A stretch of 64,000 bases of DNA from an uncultured Tidjanibacter sp. (lineage in GTDB: Bacteria > Bacteroidota > Bacteroidia > Bacteroidales > Rikenellaceae), in the NCBI GenBank assembly GCA_947852905.1, contig CANTVF010000001.1, positions 62,001 through 126,000 on the forward strand, given 5' to 3'. Positions 51,740 to 61,424 of the stretch are shown piece by piece. The notes beneath the pieces are model-generated. The model saw nothing but the letters and a program-made list of their open reading frames with translations. It had not been told where the DNA came from and did no database searches. How positions within the stretch are numbered: position 1 is the first letter of the stretch; every line of letters begins with the position of its first letter. A program made the position numbers and the translations under genes.

Positions 51740-53278
51740 TTAAAGTACGCTCGTCGGCGTCAACTCTCCCTCATAGGTGCCTGTTACGTCGAACTGGGCG
51801 TCGCTCTCGAAATTAAAGGTCAATTTGTATGTTTCGCCGGTGCGTTCCACCGTCATGCTGCCTGCCGAGATGCAAGCCTGTCCTACGTAATTGTTGGCAT
51901 CCATTCGCAGGAACCAAGTTCCGTTGGTGCTTTTCGGGTGCCCCCATAACGCACGCTTGCCTGTGCTTACGGTGAGAGGTGCGATCACCTCGGGATTGTC
52001 GTCGTAGTTGAGCACTACATTGTAAGTTCCGTCTGGAATGTAGTATACGCCTTCGTCGTTTTTGAAAATGGATTCTGACGCGAATTTTATGGATATTCTC
52101 TCGCCAGTGCCTGAGAATTGGGCTGTGCTTGCCTTGAATTCTACGCCTTCGCTCCATAATTTAAGTTCCCACGTAGAGTATCCCCAGTTTCTTGTATCGT
52201 TGTCCGTGTTGAGTATAAGGTCGTAGCCGATCATGGGTTTCATTTCGACATTCTCCAGAATATCGCTTAAGAAGTCGGGTTTGCCCTGTTGGGTTACGTT
52301 TACTCTGAATGGACCGATACCTTCGACGCTTGAGCTTATGATAATAGTCGCGGTACGCGGATCTTTCGATTCATAAATTTGTTTGTCTTTTAGTGCAACA
52401 GTTACCAAATTATTATTGTCGAATTTGTTAATTAACAAATTCACCCAGTCATGCTGTTCGCCTTCAGGATATTCTACCGTTGCATCCCATTCCTCTTCTT
52501 CTATGTGTACCGCGTCTATTATGATTTGGTAATCAGGCTGGTTGTCGAGGCGTTCGCCGGCGTAGTTGAATACGAAACCCTCCTCTGGCGTGGCGCCGTT
52601 GGACAACGATATCTCCATTGAGGGCGGTATCACGAGTGCTACCTGTTTTACGCGCACAATTTTCTCTTCTGCCTTATCTATGTTGGGTTTCACTATAAGG
52701 ACCGCTGTGCGGTCTTTTTCTTCGGGATTGTCGGCCACTTCTACTGTGAATTTACCTTCGCCTTCGGTTACAGTCACCCATGTTTTATCAGCTTCCTCCA
52801 TTTCGATGCTCCATGTCAGTCCTTCGCCCTCGGTAGTTACTTTGACTTCCTGTGCCTTTGCGGCTGTGGCTTCGAATGTCAGGTCGGTCTTGTCTACCGA
52901 TATTTCGTATACCGCAGGGGTTTCGGCTCCGGCCTGTATTATTGTCACGCCTTTACCCTTGACCTTGCTGCCGTCGGTGACCTCTATGTTGAGCGATGCT
53001 GTACGTTGCTGCGTGTCGGGATTGTCGTTTACCGAAACGGTAAGCGTGCCGTCTTCGTTGTCCGTGACGGTCACCCATTGCGACGCGTCGCCTGCGAGCG
53101 TGTATTTCCATTCCACGTTTACGGCTTCGACGGTTACCGTCTGAGGCGCCGCTTCCTTAGCCTCGAATGTTAGGTCGAGCGGCGAAACTTCCAAAGATGG
53201 TTTTTGCTCCGGTTCTTCCGGTTTGCAGGATACGGCAGCCAGACATGCCGCTGCCAGAATTAAAAGTTTGGTTTTCAT
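51740..53278 (-). CDS. BACON-domain lipoprotein
   Basis: I use ATG 53278 (512 aa) since the frame upstream to 53383 precedes the lipoprotein signal M-K-T-K-L-L-I-L-A-A-A-C-L-A-A-V-S-C (Cys18). Two BACON repeats follow (about residues 28-115 and 120-220), each with W-V-T-V-T and an A-D-N/N-D-N-P...R-T-A block, then a less regular third Ig-like domain. The last ~160 residues share blocks (W-E-L-K-L-W, E-G-V-Y-Y-I-P, G-S-M-T-V-E-R) with the truncated protein at the left edge. Probably surface-exposed; ligand unknown. Terminator at 51656. Confidence 0.9.
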   Translation of the reverse strand: MKTKLLILAAACLAAVSCKPEEPEQKPSLEVSPLDLTFEAKEAAPQTVTVEAVNVEWKYTLAGDASQWVTVTDNEDGTLTVSVNDNPDTQQRTASLNIEVTDGSKVKGKGVTIIQAGAETPAVYEISVDKTDLTFEATAAKAQEVKVTTEGEGLTWSIEMEEADKTWVTVTEGEGKFTVEVADNPEEKDRTAVLIVKPNIDKAEEKIVRVKQVALVIPPSMEISLSNGATPEEGFVFNYAGERLDNQPDYQIIIDAVHIEEEEWDATVEYPEGEQHDWVNLLINKFDNNNLVTVALKDKQIYESKDPRTATIIISSSVEGIGPFRVNVTQQGKPDFLSDILENVEMKPMIGYDLILNTDNDTRNWGYSTWELKLWSEGVEFKASTAQFSGTGERISIKFASESIFKNDEGVYYIPDGTYNVVLNYDDNPEVIAPLTVSTGKRALWGHPKSTNGTWFLRMDANNYVGQACISAGSMTVERTGETYKLTFNFESDAQFDVTGTYEGELTPTSVL

Positions 53279-53369
53279 TTTCGGTTTGTTTTTATGGTAT
53301 AATATGAACCCTGTCCGATAGTATCTCGATACATCGGTTTTGTTGCGACAGAGCCGGTGTCCGCCCGCA

Positions 53370-53399
53370 CCCTGTACCGTCATGCATACCGGTACAGGG
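53370..53399. repeat. Hairpin between the two BACON genes
   Basis: A 9-bp stem (53370-53378 with 53391-53399), 12-base loop, no T-run. It may be an attenuator or processing site between the two co-oriented lipoprotein genes. Confidence 0.45.
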
Positions 53400-53477
53400 A
53401 ACGAAGAAGACGGACAGGCATCCTGCCAATTAACCTAATAACATGAAAAAGTTCGTTAGTCGTGCGTAGAGTAAAGA

Positions 53478-54938
53478 CTACAATACGGGAGGGATGATAA
53501 ACCACGGTACGATACGTCCGCCGCCCGTTACGAGGTCTTCGATACCTGTACCCATGATTACCTTGCCGTCCGGAGAAACGTAGTTCACGATCATGTTTTC
53601 TACTGTAAGACCGTATGTGTCCTTGACATATGTGGGCATATCGCCTATTACCGTGCGGCTGTTGAGATCGTATACCGTACAACTGCGCATATTGGTGATG
53701 AATGCTATGCCGTCGTCGGTTACATGGTCGCACTGACCGGCCAATTCATCGATGATTATGGACGTTTCGGTCTCTGTGTCGAATACGGCCGGGTAAGATT
53801 CGGTAACTACGCTTCCTACCTCATTGAGCGTATTTTTGTTGTATTTGCCGCATATGTATTTGCCGGAGGGACTGATTTTGTATTTATCGGCTTGACATAT
53901 GAAACCGCTGCCGATAGAGTATGTCACCCCGTCGATGGTTTTGGTGTCTATCGAACGGACGTCTTCGCCTACGTATTTCACCTCTCCGTTTTTCCAATAT
54001 ACCATGCCTCCTCTGGAGTTGTCCCAAGTGGTGCCGTATATCACATTGCCGTCTGCGGAGCAGCCACGAACCATTATGCCTACGGAGTAATCATTTCCGT
54101 CGAAATCTTTTTCAGGCATCGGAAGTTCCCGACAAACGCCGTTCTCCCAGATAAGCGGACGGTAAAGGCCTTTGCCGAGCGTTCCGGAACCGTCCTTTTT
54201 GAAAGCCCAGCCTACCATGATGGTCCCGTCGGCCGAAATGCCTGTTACGTTAGGTTTCTTGCCACCGTAACCTTCCAGATCCATAGGATCGGAGGTGGTG
54301 AAGTTGCCGTCTATGTCGAATATGACGTTACCGCCGTGTTCGTTATCGGTTACATACAATATACCGCTATCGCTGACTGCCCACGGCTGGTGGCATTTGA
54401 ATAACGTGCTAGAAAATGGGCCTGTGACAATTTCTTCACCCGTTTCGGTATTGATGAATACGGGAAAATAGTGGAATTCATCTCCGCCGACAACTTCATT
54501 AAAGAATCCCGCTATATATTTTCCGCTCGGGGAAGCGACGCTGCCGTTAATCCATTTGCGAGGCTTGTTATAATGGTTCATAGTGTAGTCTATGGGTAGT
54601 TGGTAGACGGTAATATCCTGCGACGCACTCGCGGCGGTCACGGTTATGGTAGCGTTGCGTTCTGTATCGGAATCGTTGTCGGTTACGGTGATCGTCAGTG
54701 TCGTGCCGTCTTCGCCCTTTTCGGCTTTGACCCACGAGGAATTAGGCTCGGCAGTCCACTCGGCAGGCGAGGCGTCGACGGTTATGACAAGCGGCTGGTT
54801 ACCCGTTCCGAGAAATGAACATACCGCCTCGCTGAGGCTTACGTACTGGTATTCTGTTGTGGGATCCTGACTGCAACCCGTGATTACGGCAGCGGCAGCC
54901 AGCATGGATGCGCCTATGACAAGTAACTTACTTTTCAT
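53478..54938 (-). CDS. BACON lipoprotein with beta-propeller-like repeats
   Basis: A 486-aa lipoprotein: signal with lipobox V-I-T-G-C (Cys22), one BACON domain (about 30-115, E-W-T-A-E-P-N-S-S-W-V), then about seven repeats (120-486) resembling HAF/WD-like propeller blades, each with S-P-S-G-K-Y-I-A-G, S-A-D-G-T-I-M-V-G-W or S-P-D-G-K-V-I-M-G-type cores. Fusion of a BACON adhesion module to a propeller suggests ligand binding at the cell surface. It lies 200 bases upstream of the second BACON gene with a hairpin between. Confidence 0.85.
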   Translation of the reverse strand: MKSKLLVIGASMLAAAAVITGCSQDPTTEYQYVSLSEAVCSFLGTGNQPLVITVDASPAEWTAEPNSSWVKAEKGEDGTTLTITVTDNDSDTERNATITVTAASASQDITVYQLPIDYTMNHYNKPRKWINGSVASPSGKYIAGFFNEVVGGDEFHYFPVFINTETGEEIVTGPFSSTLFKCHQPWAVSDSGILYVTDNEHGGNVIFDIDGNFTTSDPMDLEGYGGKKPNVTGISADGTIMVGWAFKKDGSGTLGKGLYRPLIWENGVCRELPMPEKDFDGNDYSVGIMVRGCSADGNVIYGTTWDNSRGGMVYWKNGEVKYVGEDVRSIDTKTIDGVTYSIGSGFICQADKYKISPSGKYICGKYNKNTLNEVGSVVTESYPAVFDTETETSIIIDELAGQCDHVTDDGIAFITNMRSCTVYDLNSRTVIGDMPTYVKDTYGLTVENMIVNYVSPDGKVIMGTGIEDLVTGGGRIVPWFIIPPVL

Positions 54939-55020
54939 AATTGGTCTTTAGTGTGTGTAAAGGTTAATAAATTCGTTTTTCCAATTTTTAGTCATTAATG
55001 ACTTTCTCATGCATGCAATA

Positions 55021-55028
55021 CAAATATA
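55021..55028 (-). promoter_or_regulatory. Putative -7 promoter element of the BACON/propeller gene
   Basis: Minus-strand TATATTTG, perfect match, 83 bases upstream of the start; the upstream sequence is T/A-rich without a clear TTTG. Confidence 0.6.
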
Positions 55029-55029
55029 C

Positions 55030-55289
55030 GATTTTTTTTGAATAAAAATTCGATGGTAAACAGTTTTTTTTATTTCGCCCCCAAAATTTTTCTAATGCCT
55101 TTCCATAGACGGTTTGGGGCTAATTTGCTGTCGTATCGGTTTGCCGTACGAAACGGTTGATTCGTACGGCAGTGAATATATACCTATTAATATATGCGGT
55201 CTCAAGTCGTGTAACTATATTTTAATATCCGGGTAAACGTATGTTAATATCGCTGAGGTTCTTTTGCGGCGTGTATTAATGGTTATTTA
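55030..55289. other. Divergent promoter region
   Basis: AT-rich spacer between divergent BACON and porin genes. I could not pick a full promoter for the porin. Confidence 0.4.
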
Positions 55290-56627
55290 ATGAAAAAATT
55301 TACGTTATCCGTATTGGTCCTGCTGGCAGCCGTTTCGGTAGGTTGGGCGCAGGACAGAACTCCGGCCAATGTGTTTTTCGACAAGGGAAAACTGACTTTC
55401 GAATCCGATGACAGGGCTTTCAGGCTTTGGCTGGACAATCGTGTGTATATAGATGCGGCCGGATATATACCGACCGAAGACGTTTCGGAGCTGTTGTCGA
55501 AACCCAATAAAGACCTCGAATACGACGACGGAACGTTCCGTTTCAGTAACGGTATAGCCGTGCGTCGTGCGCGATTCGCCGTGAAAGCCACGCTGTATGA
55601 GAAATGGTTCGGTGAACTCGATCTCGATTTCGCCTACAATGAAGTCGAGATGAAAGACATGTTCATAGGATACAGATTCTCGGACAGGGTTTCTCTGAAG
55701 GCCGGTAATTTCAAGGAGCCGATGAGCATGGAGCGGCTGACGAGTTCCAAATACCTTATAAATATGGAGCGGCCTATGGCTGTCGAGGCTTTTGCCGGAG
55801 GACGCCGGCTCGGTGTGGCGGCTACGGCATGGGGCAATCATTGGTGGGTTTCCGGAGGCGTTTTCGGTCGCGAGGTGAGTATACTTCAAAAGGAGAAAAA
55901 TCGAGGCGACGACGGTTACGGTTTCACAGCCCGTGCGGCTTGGTCTCCATTGAATAGTGAAGACCTCACGCTGCATATCGGTGGTTACGGAACTTACCGT
56001 AAACCGGAGATGAGCGGTGACGGCGACCGTTTCGTGGAATTCCGCACTTTTCCGGAGAGTCGCGTCGACAGGCGCCGATTCGTGCGTGCTGAGATATTCA
56101 ACGTCAATAATTATTATACCGTAGGACTCGAAGCCGCTGTAAAGTGGGGCGACCTGCTGGTCTACGGAGAGTATATTTTTACGGAACTTTCCCGCTACGG
56201 CAAGTCGGGTGACCAAATTATCGGGTTGAGGAATGCCACTTTCAACGGCTGGTATGCCACGGCTTCGTACATGCTTGTCGGAGATCAGCGCACCTATTCG
56301 CCGGAAGATGCCGAGTTCGGTCCCATGAAGGTGCGTCGCCGTGGCGGCAATCTCGAAATAGCATGTCGTATAAGTAATATAAACATGAACGATTTTCACG
56401 ATGCCAGAGCCGTGATTACAGGCGGCAGCGCGACGAGCTATTCGGCTTCGCTGAACTGGTATCCTAACCGTAACGTACTGATCGGACTGAATTATGTGTT
56501 CATGGACAATGACAAGTATGCCGACGACAAGGGGCATGTTACCGTGAGCGGAAAGGCGCTCAGCGAAAGTCTGCCGGGAGGTCTCGACTTCCACATAATA
56601 CAGTTGCGTCTGCTGTTGTCTTTCTGA
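55290..56627 (+). CDS. Phosphate-selective porin OprO/OprP family
   Basis: A 445-aa outer-membrane porin: signal peptide to about residue 20 (S-V-G-W-A-Q), then a 16-strand-type barrel with alternating aromatic residues. Diagnostic features are R-R-A-R-F-A-V-K-A-T-L-Y-E-K-W-F near residue 90, the L-K-A-G-N-F-K-E-P-M-S-M-E loop and the terminal L-R-L-L-L-S-F, which ends in the aromatic needed for assembly. OprP channels favour phosphate or polyphosphate. First of three co-oriented genes with a lamin-tail lipoprotein and a phytase-like esterase. Confidence 0.9.
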   Translation: MKKFTLSVLVLLAAVSVGWAQDRTPANVFFDKGKLTFESDDRAFRLWLDNRVYIDAAGYIPTEDVSELLSKPNKDLEYDDGTFRFSNGIAVRRARFAVKATLYEKWFGELDLDFAYNEVEMKDMFIGYRFSDRVSLKAGNFKEPMSMERLTSSKYLINMERPMAVEAFAGGRRLGVAATAWGNHWWVSGGVFGREVSILQKEKNRGDDGYGFTARAAWSPLNSEDLTLHIGGYGTYRKPEMSGDGDRFVEFRTFPESRVDRRRFVRAEIFNVNNYYTVGLEAAVKWGDLLVYGEYIFTELSRYGKSGDQIIGLRNATFNGWYATASYMLVGDQRTYSPEDAEFGPMKVRRRGGNLEIACRISNINMNDFHDARAVITGGSATSYSASLNWYPNRNVLIGLNYVFMDNDKYADDKGHVTVSGKALSESLPGGLDFHIIQLRLLLSF

Positions 56628-56662
56628 AATTGTTAAACGATATCAACGGAGAAAATATTTGT

Positions 56663-58900
56663 ATGAAAATGAAAAGGATTTTTTTAGCGGCGCTTGCGCT
56701 TTCGGCAACCGTCATGTTATCTTGTAAGACCGATACGGAAGACGATATACGTCCCGGCGATTCCGATGTTTCGGGATTGTTCATCAACGAGATATATTCG
56801 TGTAACCCGGATTGGGTGGAACTCTACAACAGTAGTGACGAAGACATAGAACTCGACGGATTCATTCTTCAGGACGACAAAGGTGCCGAAGAGGAGTATG
56901 TATTCGAGCGTGGTACGGTGATCGGTGCGGGCGAGTTTCTCGTCGTGGAGGACTTTACGTTCGGTATAAGTTCGTCCAAAGGGGATCGGGTCGTATTGCT
57001 CGATGCTTCGCGCAATGAAGTGGATGCGGTTTCGATACCCGTCATGGAAGACGGAACTTCGTATGGTCGCAAGCCGGACGGCGGCGAATGGGGGGTAATG
57101 ACGTCGCCTACCAAAGGGACGGGCAATTCCGGCGGCGGCAGCGACGATACTCCCGGAGAGAGTACAGTTAAGGTGTTCCTTAACGAAATAATGTCGGCAC
57201 CTGCTGGTGACGATATGGATTTCATCGAGATATACAATGCGGAAAATAGTGAAGTCGATCTCGGCGGATTCATTCTTCAGGATGACAAGGGTGCCGCCGA
57301 AGAGTTCGTGATTCCGCAAGGTACGGTAATAGCTGCCGGCGGATTCGTGGTATTCGAGCAGGTGTCGCCCGGCGAAGGAGACAGTTTCACGTTCGGGCTC
57401 AGTTCCAAGGGGGACGAGGTTATTTTTCTCGATGCCGACCGTAATGTGGTCGACAAGGTCGATACGCCCGATTACGGCGATACCAAAGGCCAGTCTTACG
57501 CGCGTACCGTAGACGGTGCCGGCGAGTGGAGCGTGACCGATACGCCTACTAAAGGCGGGTCGAACGGCGGTGCGCCTCAGACGACGCTGAAGGGTATATT
57601 GATGATAAACGAAGTATATACTTATGCTGACGGAAGCGATCCGGACGATCTCGATTTTATAGAACTGTACAATGCTGGCGACCAGACGATAGACCTTTCG
57701 GGACTTGTGCTGTGGGAAAGCGGCGGTCAGGCCGAAGCGTGGACCGTTCCGCAGGGATGCAGCATAGAGGCCGGCGGTTATTTCGTGATAGAATGCGACA
57801 AGGATAATGCCCTGTTCGGCGATCCGGAAAATTATCCGGCATGGGGACTCAGCAAAGGTCCTGACGAATACATAGCTTTGGCAGATGCAGATATGGCGGA
57901 GATCGATCGTGTGGAGTGTCCGAGCATGAAAAGGGGCGAGAGTTACGGTCGTGTTACCGACGGCGATTCGCAGTGGCAGATTTTTGCGGCATGTACCAAA
58001 GGGGAGACCAACATGGGACCTGCACGTCAGCCGGTTACCAACGATATCGGATTGTGGATCAATGAAGTGTTTACCAACAATCAGGATACCGAAAATTTGC
58101 CTTGGAATGAATCCGTGGATTTCATAGAGTTCTACAACTCTGCGGATAGCGACATAGATTTCGGAGGATATGTGATCAAGGACGACAAAGGTGCCGACGA
58201 CGAGTCGTTTACAGTTCCGGACGGTACGGTAATTCCTTCCAAAGGGTTTCTGACTTACGATGTGGTGAAGAACGATCCTTCGGGTCCCTCTTTCGGTCTG
58301 GGCAAGAGCGGCGACTGGGTATTCGTTTACTCACCGGACGGTACCCTCGTGGCCGAACTTGAGATACCCGCTTTCGAGGATGACGAGATACTTTCCTACG
58401 GTCGCAAGACCGATGGCGGCGATGAGCTCGTAAAGATGGAAGTGACTAAGAATGCGAGCAATGCAGGTAATGGTGGAAATTCTGTGCAGAACGGTATCTG
58501 GATAAATGAAGTGCTTACCAACGGATCGGAAGACGAGGATTGGGTAGAGTTTTACAATAGCGGTACGAAAGAGTTCGATTTGTCGGGTTATATGCTTTAC
58601 GATGATGCCGGCAAGGATGATAAGGATGCTTTTACCTTCCCGGATGGAAGTGTGGTGGCCGCCGGCGGTTATCTGGTGCTGACTACCGGAGAAGAGGGTT
58701 CGTTCCAGTTCGGTCTTGGCAAAAAGGGCGACGAACTGCATTTGATCGACCGTGATGGCAGAATGGTAGACGAGGTCGAGATTCCTGCACTCGACGATGA
58801 CGAGACTTACGGTCGCCGTACCGATGCCTCGGCCGAATGGGTGGTGTTTACGACATCTACCCGCGGCGGATCGAATGCGGCCGGGACGGTCAGGGAGTAA
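56663..58900 (+). CDS. Lamin-tail-domain lipoprotein, five repeats
   Basis: I use ATG 56663 (745 aa) because it opens the lipoprotein signal M-K-M-K-R-I-F-L-A-A-L-A-L-S, lipobox V-M-L-S-C (Cys21). Five lamin-tail (LTD) domains follow, starting near residues 38, 178, 320, 465 and 615; each begins (L/I/V)-x-I/L-N-E-(I/V), then (W/F)-(V/I)-E-(L/I/F)-Y-N and a F/Y-x-L-x-D-D-K-G-type strand. LTDs are Ig-like folds common beside secreted nucleases and phosphatases in Bacteroidota. No catalytic domain is visible. It follows the porin by 35 bases and precedes the phytase-like gene. Confidence 0.9.
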   Translation: MKMKRIFLAALALSATVMLSCKTDTEDDIRPGDSDVSGLFINEIYSCNPDWVELYNSSDEDIELDGFILQDDKGAEEEYVFERGTVIGAGEFLVVEDFTFGISSSKGDRVVLLDASRNEVDAVSIPVMEDGTSYGRKPDGGEWGVMTSPTKGTGNSGGGSDDTPGESTVKVFLNEIMSAPAGDDMDFIEIYNAENSEVDLGGFILQDDKGAAEEFVIPQGTVIAAGGFVVFEQVSPGEGDSFTFGLSSKGDEVIFLDADRNVVDKVDTPDYGDTKGQSYARTVDGAGEWSVTDTPTKGGSNGGAPQTTLKGILMINEVYTYADGSDPDDLDFIELYNAGDQTIDLSGLVLWESGGQAEAWTVPQGCSIEAGGYFVIECDKDNALFGDPENYPAWGLSKGPDEYIALADADMAEIDRVECPSMKRGESYGRVTDGDSQWQIFAACTKGETNMGPARQPVTNDIGLWINEVFTNNQDTENLPWNESVDFIEFYNSADSDIDFGGYVIKDDKGADDESFTVPDGTVIPSKGFLTYDVVKNDPSGPSFGLGKSGDWVFVYSPDGTLVAELEIPAFEDDEILSYGRKTDGGDELVKMEVTKNASNAGNGGNSVQNGIWINEVLTNGSEDEDWVEFYNSGTKEFDLSGYMLYDDAGKDDKDAFTFPDGSVVAAGGYLVLTTGEEGSFQFGLGKKGDELHLIDRDGRMVDEVEIPALDDDETYGRRTDASAEWVVFTTSTRGGSNAAGTVRE

Positions 58901-59044
58901 ATAAGCGTTCTGTCCGGCATGTGTATTCGTTGCCGTGCCGGACGGATTTCATATACGAATCGGTTTTGGAATATTTAGTTAGTGTTGGTTATTGGGGCAG
59001 GCACATTCGTGAGGAGCTGTCTGTCTTTTGGCAGTCCATATTTT

Positions 59045-60289
59045 ATGAAAACAAGATATATAATTTTAGCGGCGGGGTTTCTGGCTGTTTGCGCTGCGGC
59101 GAATATAGGTTGCAGCTGCGGTACGGATCGTGGCGATGTTCGGGTCGTACCTGTACCGTCCGTGTCGATAGCGGTGTCCGGCAGCGGTGCGGACGTCGTA
59201 ATGGGAGGTTACGGCTCGTCCATGTGTTACAACGAGGCAGATTCGTGCTTCTGGCTTTTGACCGACCGCGGTCCAAACGTGGACGGTCCTGTCCCCGAAA
59301 GTAAGGTTTTCGCCTGCGAGGGGTTCGTGCCGAGAGTAGGCCGTTTCAGACTCGACGGTGGCAAACTTGTTAAGGTCGGAGATATACTCCTTACCGATGT
59401 CGACGGAAACCCGTTCAGCGGGCTTCCCGTATACGAGGGTGACGGCGGAACGGGCGAAATAGGTTATGACATTCGTTCGGAGGTGATATGCGATACATTG
59501 CACCGCGGTATAGATACCGAAGGACTGGCGCTTGTCGGAGACGGTACTTTCTGGGTGAGCGACGAATACGGTCCTTACGTCATGCATTTCGATGCGGACG
59601 GCAGATTGATCGAAGAGTACACTCCTTTCAACGGCGGCCTGCCTCGGATACTTGCTCTCCGGCGTCCGAACAGGGGAATGGAGGGGCTTACATATTCGGC
59701 GGAAAACAATACCCTGTACGGTATCATGCAGTCTCCGCTGTATAATCCTGATTCTTCTACCGGAGATGTCTCGTCATTGTGCCGTATAATCGGTATAGAC
59801 TTGGAGAACGGCATGACGACGCAATATCTTTATCGGCTCGAGAATCCGCGTAACGTGGTCAGCGATATTATGGCGATGAACGATGGCCGGTTTCTTATGC
59901 TGGAACGTGACGGCGCTTTTCCGAAAGGCGGAGAGGGATTCAAAAGGGTTTATCTGACAGATCTGACGGACGCTACGGAGATATCGCAGTTGGACACCGA
60001 AGGCGTGGTGCCCGAAATGCTTTCGGATGAGGATCTTGCCGGAATGCAGGTACAAACGGCCACGAAAGAGCTGTATTGCGATATTCTCGAATCGGCACCC
60101 GGCTATCCTCATGACAAACCGGAAGGAATGTGCATTGCAGAAGGCCGGTTGTGTATCGTCAACGACGACGATTTCGGAATAGCGTCGCATAAAATTTCCG
60201 ACGGGCGAGTGGTGGAAAAGACGATTCCCGGTACAGACCGCCGCGATGCCTGCGAAATATATATGATAGATACCGCGTCGCTGAGATAG
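59045..60289 (+). CDS. Phytase-like esterase
   Basis: I use ATG 59045 (414 aa), where the signal/lipobox M-K-T-R-Y-I-I-L-A-A-G-F-L ... I-G-C-S-C starts. The protein belongs to the esterase-like activity of phytase family (beta-propeller): L-T-D-R-G-P-N-V-D-G, D-T-E-G-L-A, W-V-S-D-E-Y-G-P-Y-V and K-P-E-G-M-C. Some members release phosphate from phosphoesters or phytate, many are untested. Location after an OprP-type porin points to phosphate release at or near the cell surface. Confidence 0.87.
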   Translation: MKTRYIILAAGFLAVCAAANIGCSCGTDRGDVRVVPVPSVSIAVSGSGADVVMGGYGSSMCYNEADSCFWLLTDRGPNVDGPVPESKVFACEGFVPRVGRFRLDGGKLVKVGDILLTDVDGNPFSGLPVYEGDGGTGEIGYDIRSEVICDTLHRGIDTEGLALVGDGTFWVSDEYGPYVMHFDADGRLIEEYTPFNGGLPRILALRRPNRGMEGLTYSAENNTLYGIMQSPLYNPDSSTGDVSSLCRIIGIDLENGMTTQYLYRLENPRNVVSDIMAMNDGRFLMLERDGAFPKGGEGFKRVYLTDLTDATEISQLDTEGVVPEMLSDEDLAGMQVQTATKELYCDILESAPGYPHDKPEGMCIAEGRLCIVNDDDFGIASHKISDGRVVEKTIPGTDRRDACEIYMIDTASLR

Positions 60290-60338
60290 TCGGAATGCCG
60301 TATGTATTTGCGGGACGGTATCCGTTTGGACGGTAATA

Positions 60339-60376
60339 AGAAAGGGCACGTATTCAAAAGAATACGTGCCCTTTCT
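60339..60376. terminator. Bidirectional terminator
   Basis: A perfect 16-bp stem (60339-60354 with 60361-60376) with a 6-base loop between convergent genes; T-runs are weak on both sides. Confidence 0.75.
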
Positions 60377-60393
60377 GTTGTTGGTGTAGGGAA

Positions 60394-61215
60394 TTAATTT
60401 TTGTATTCGCCGATGATTTCGATAGTCGTTCCTATCGTCGTGTCGGTCGATAACGTAGTCTTGGTTACATGAAGGATATAATATACGTCTTTGTTGATCG
60501 TTCCAAGGACTATGTCGTAATCCTGTCCCTTGTCGGCGTTGATGCCGGTGTACGATGTCATGTCGGAGGCTTTGTCTATGGCTTCTTTCAGAGCTTCTTT
60601 GGTGGTGATGCCTTTCCAGTCTGCCGCTGAGAGTTCTACGAATTTTGAGGCTCCGTCTTTCTGCAATGATACGTTGGTGGCGGCCATTACATTGGCAGGC
60701 CATTTGAGTCCGAATTTTGCGAGGTCGCCGGTAGCTTCCTGACCGCCGACTCTTTTAAAGGAGAAAGCAGCGGCTTCGGAGAGTGCCGTTTCACCGGGCT
60801 CCGGATCGGGGGTATTTGCGGCGGGAGTATCGAAAGAGACGCTTTTGCTGCCGCCGTTAGTACCTTTTACGGTAGCCGATAAAGTGATTTTACTTACTCT
60901 CGTGCCTTCCACTTCTACGGGAACGGATAATTTGACCGTCCACTCGTATTTTTTACCTTCGGTTACATCCAGATCCTTTTCGGGTATGGTTATGGTCGTC
61001 GCACCGTATGTGTAGCTGGCGGAGACTTCTTTCAATGATGAAGTCTCGGCGCAGGTGACGTCGAAACGACCGAAGAATGTGCCGTCCGCTTTTTCTTCGA
61101 GAGTGACTTTCTCGAAAGAGGGATAAACTATCTCCTCCGAATTGTTAGGATCGCAAGAGGTAAATGCGAATCCCGCAATAAGCAGCAGCGGGATAAATTT
61201 TGTAAACTTTTTCAT
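60394..61215 (-). CDS. Lipoprotein of unknown function
   Basis: A 273-aa lipoprotein: signal with lipobox A-F-T-S-C (Cys20). A first Ig-like beta domain (about 30-130, rich in T/V/K strands), a short P/E linker (P-D-P-E-P-G-E) and a second domain (about 140-273) with F-S-F-K-R-V-G-G-Q and a W-K-G-I-T motif. No known family was recognised. A perfect -7 element precedes it. Confidence 0.75.
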   Translation of the reverse strand: MKKFTKFIPLLLIAGFAFTSCDPNNSEEIVYPSFEKVTLEEKADGTFFGRFDVTCAETSSLKEVSASYTYGATTITIPEKDLDVTEGKKYEWTVKLSVPVEVEGTRVSKITLSATVKGTNGGSKSVSFDTPAANTPDPEPGETALSEAAAFSFKRVGGQEATGDLAKFGLKWPANVMAATNVSLQKDGASKFVELSAADWKGITTKEALKEAIDKASDMTSYTGINADKGQDYDIVLGTINKDVYYILHVTKTTLSTDTTIGTTIEIIGEYKN

Positions 61216-61248
61216 TTTTAGTTCGTTTATGTATGATTAATTTTCAGG

Positions 61249-61256
61249 CAAATATA
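61249..61256 (-). promoter_or_regulatory. Putative -7 promoter element of the lipoprotein gene
   Basis: Minus-strand TATATTTG, perfect TAnnTTTG, 34 bases before the ATG; -33 not clear. Confidence 0.55.
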
Positions 61257-61424
61257 CTGCGATTGTCGTGGTGTTGTACATGTAACTGAGAAAATATTTT
61301 TTATTCGTATAACGCAAAACATGTGATATTGTTGTGCGAAGTTTTCTGGATTTATGAATTATGTTGACATAGTATGTTATTTGTCTGTAATAGTCATTAA
61401 CGGTTTTCCCGTTTGTAATGTTTT

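Noticed and set aside
53370..53399. Hairpin considered as a terminator
   Set aside because: No T-run on either strand, so it is listed only as a hairpin.
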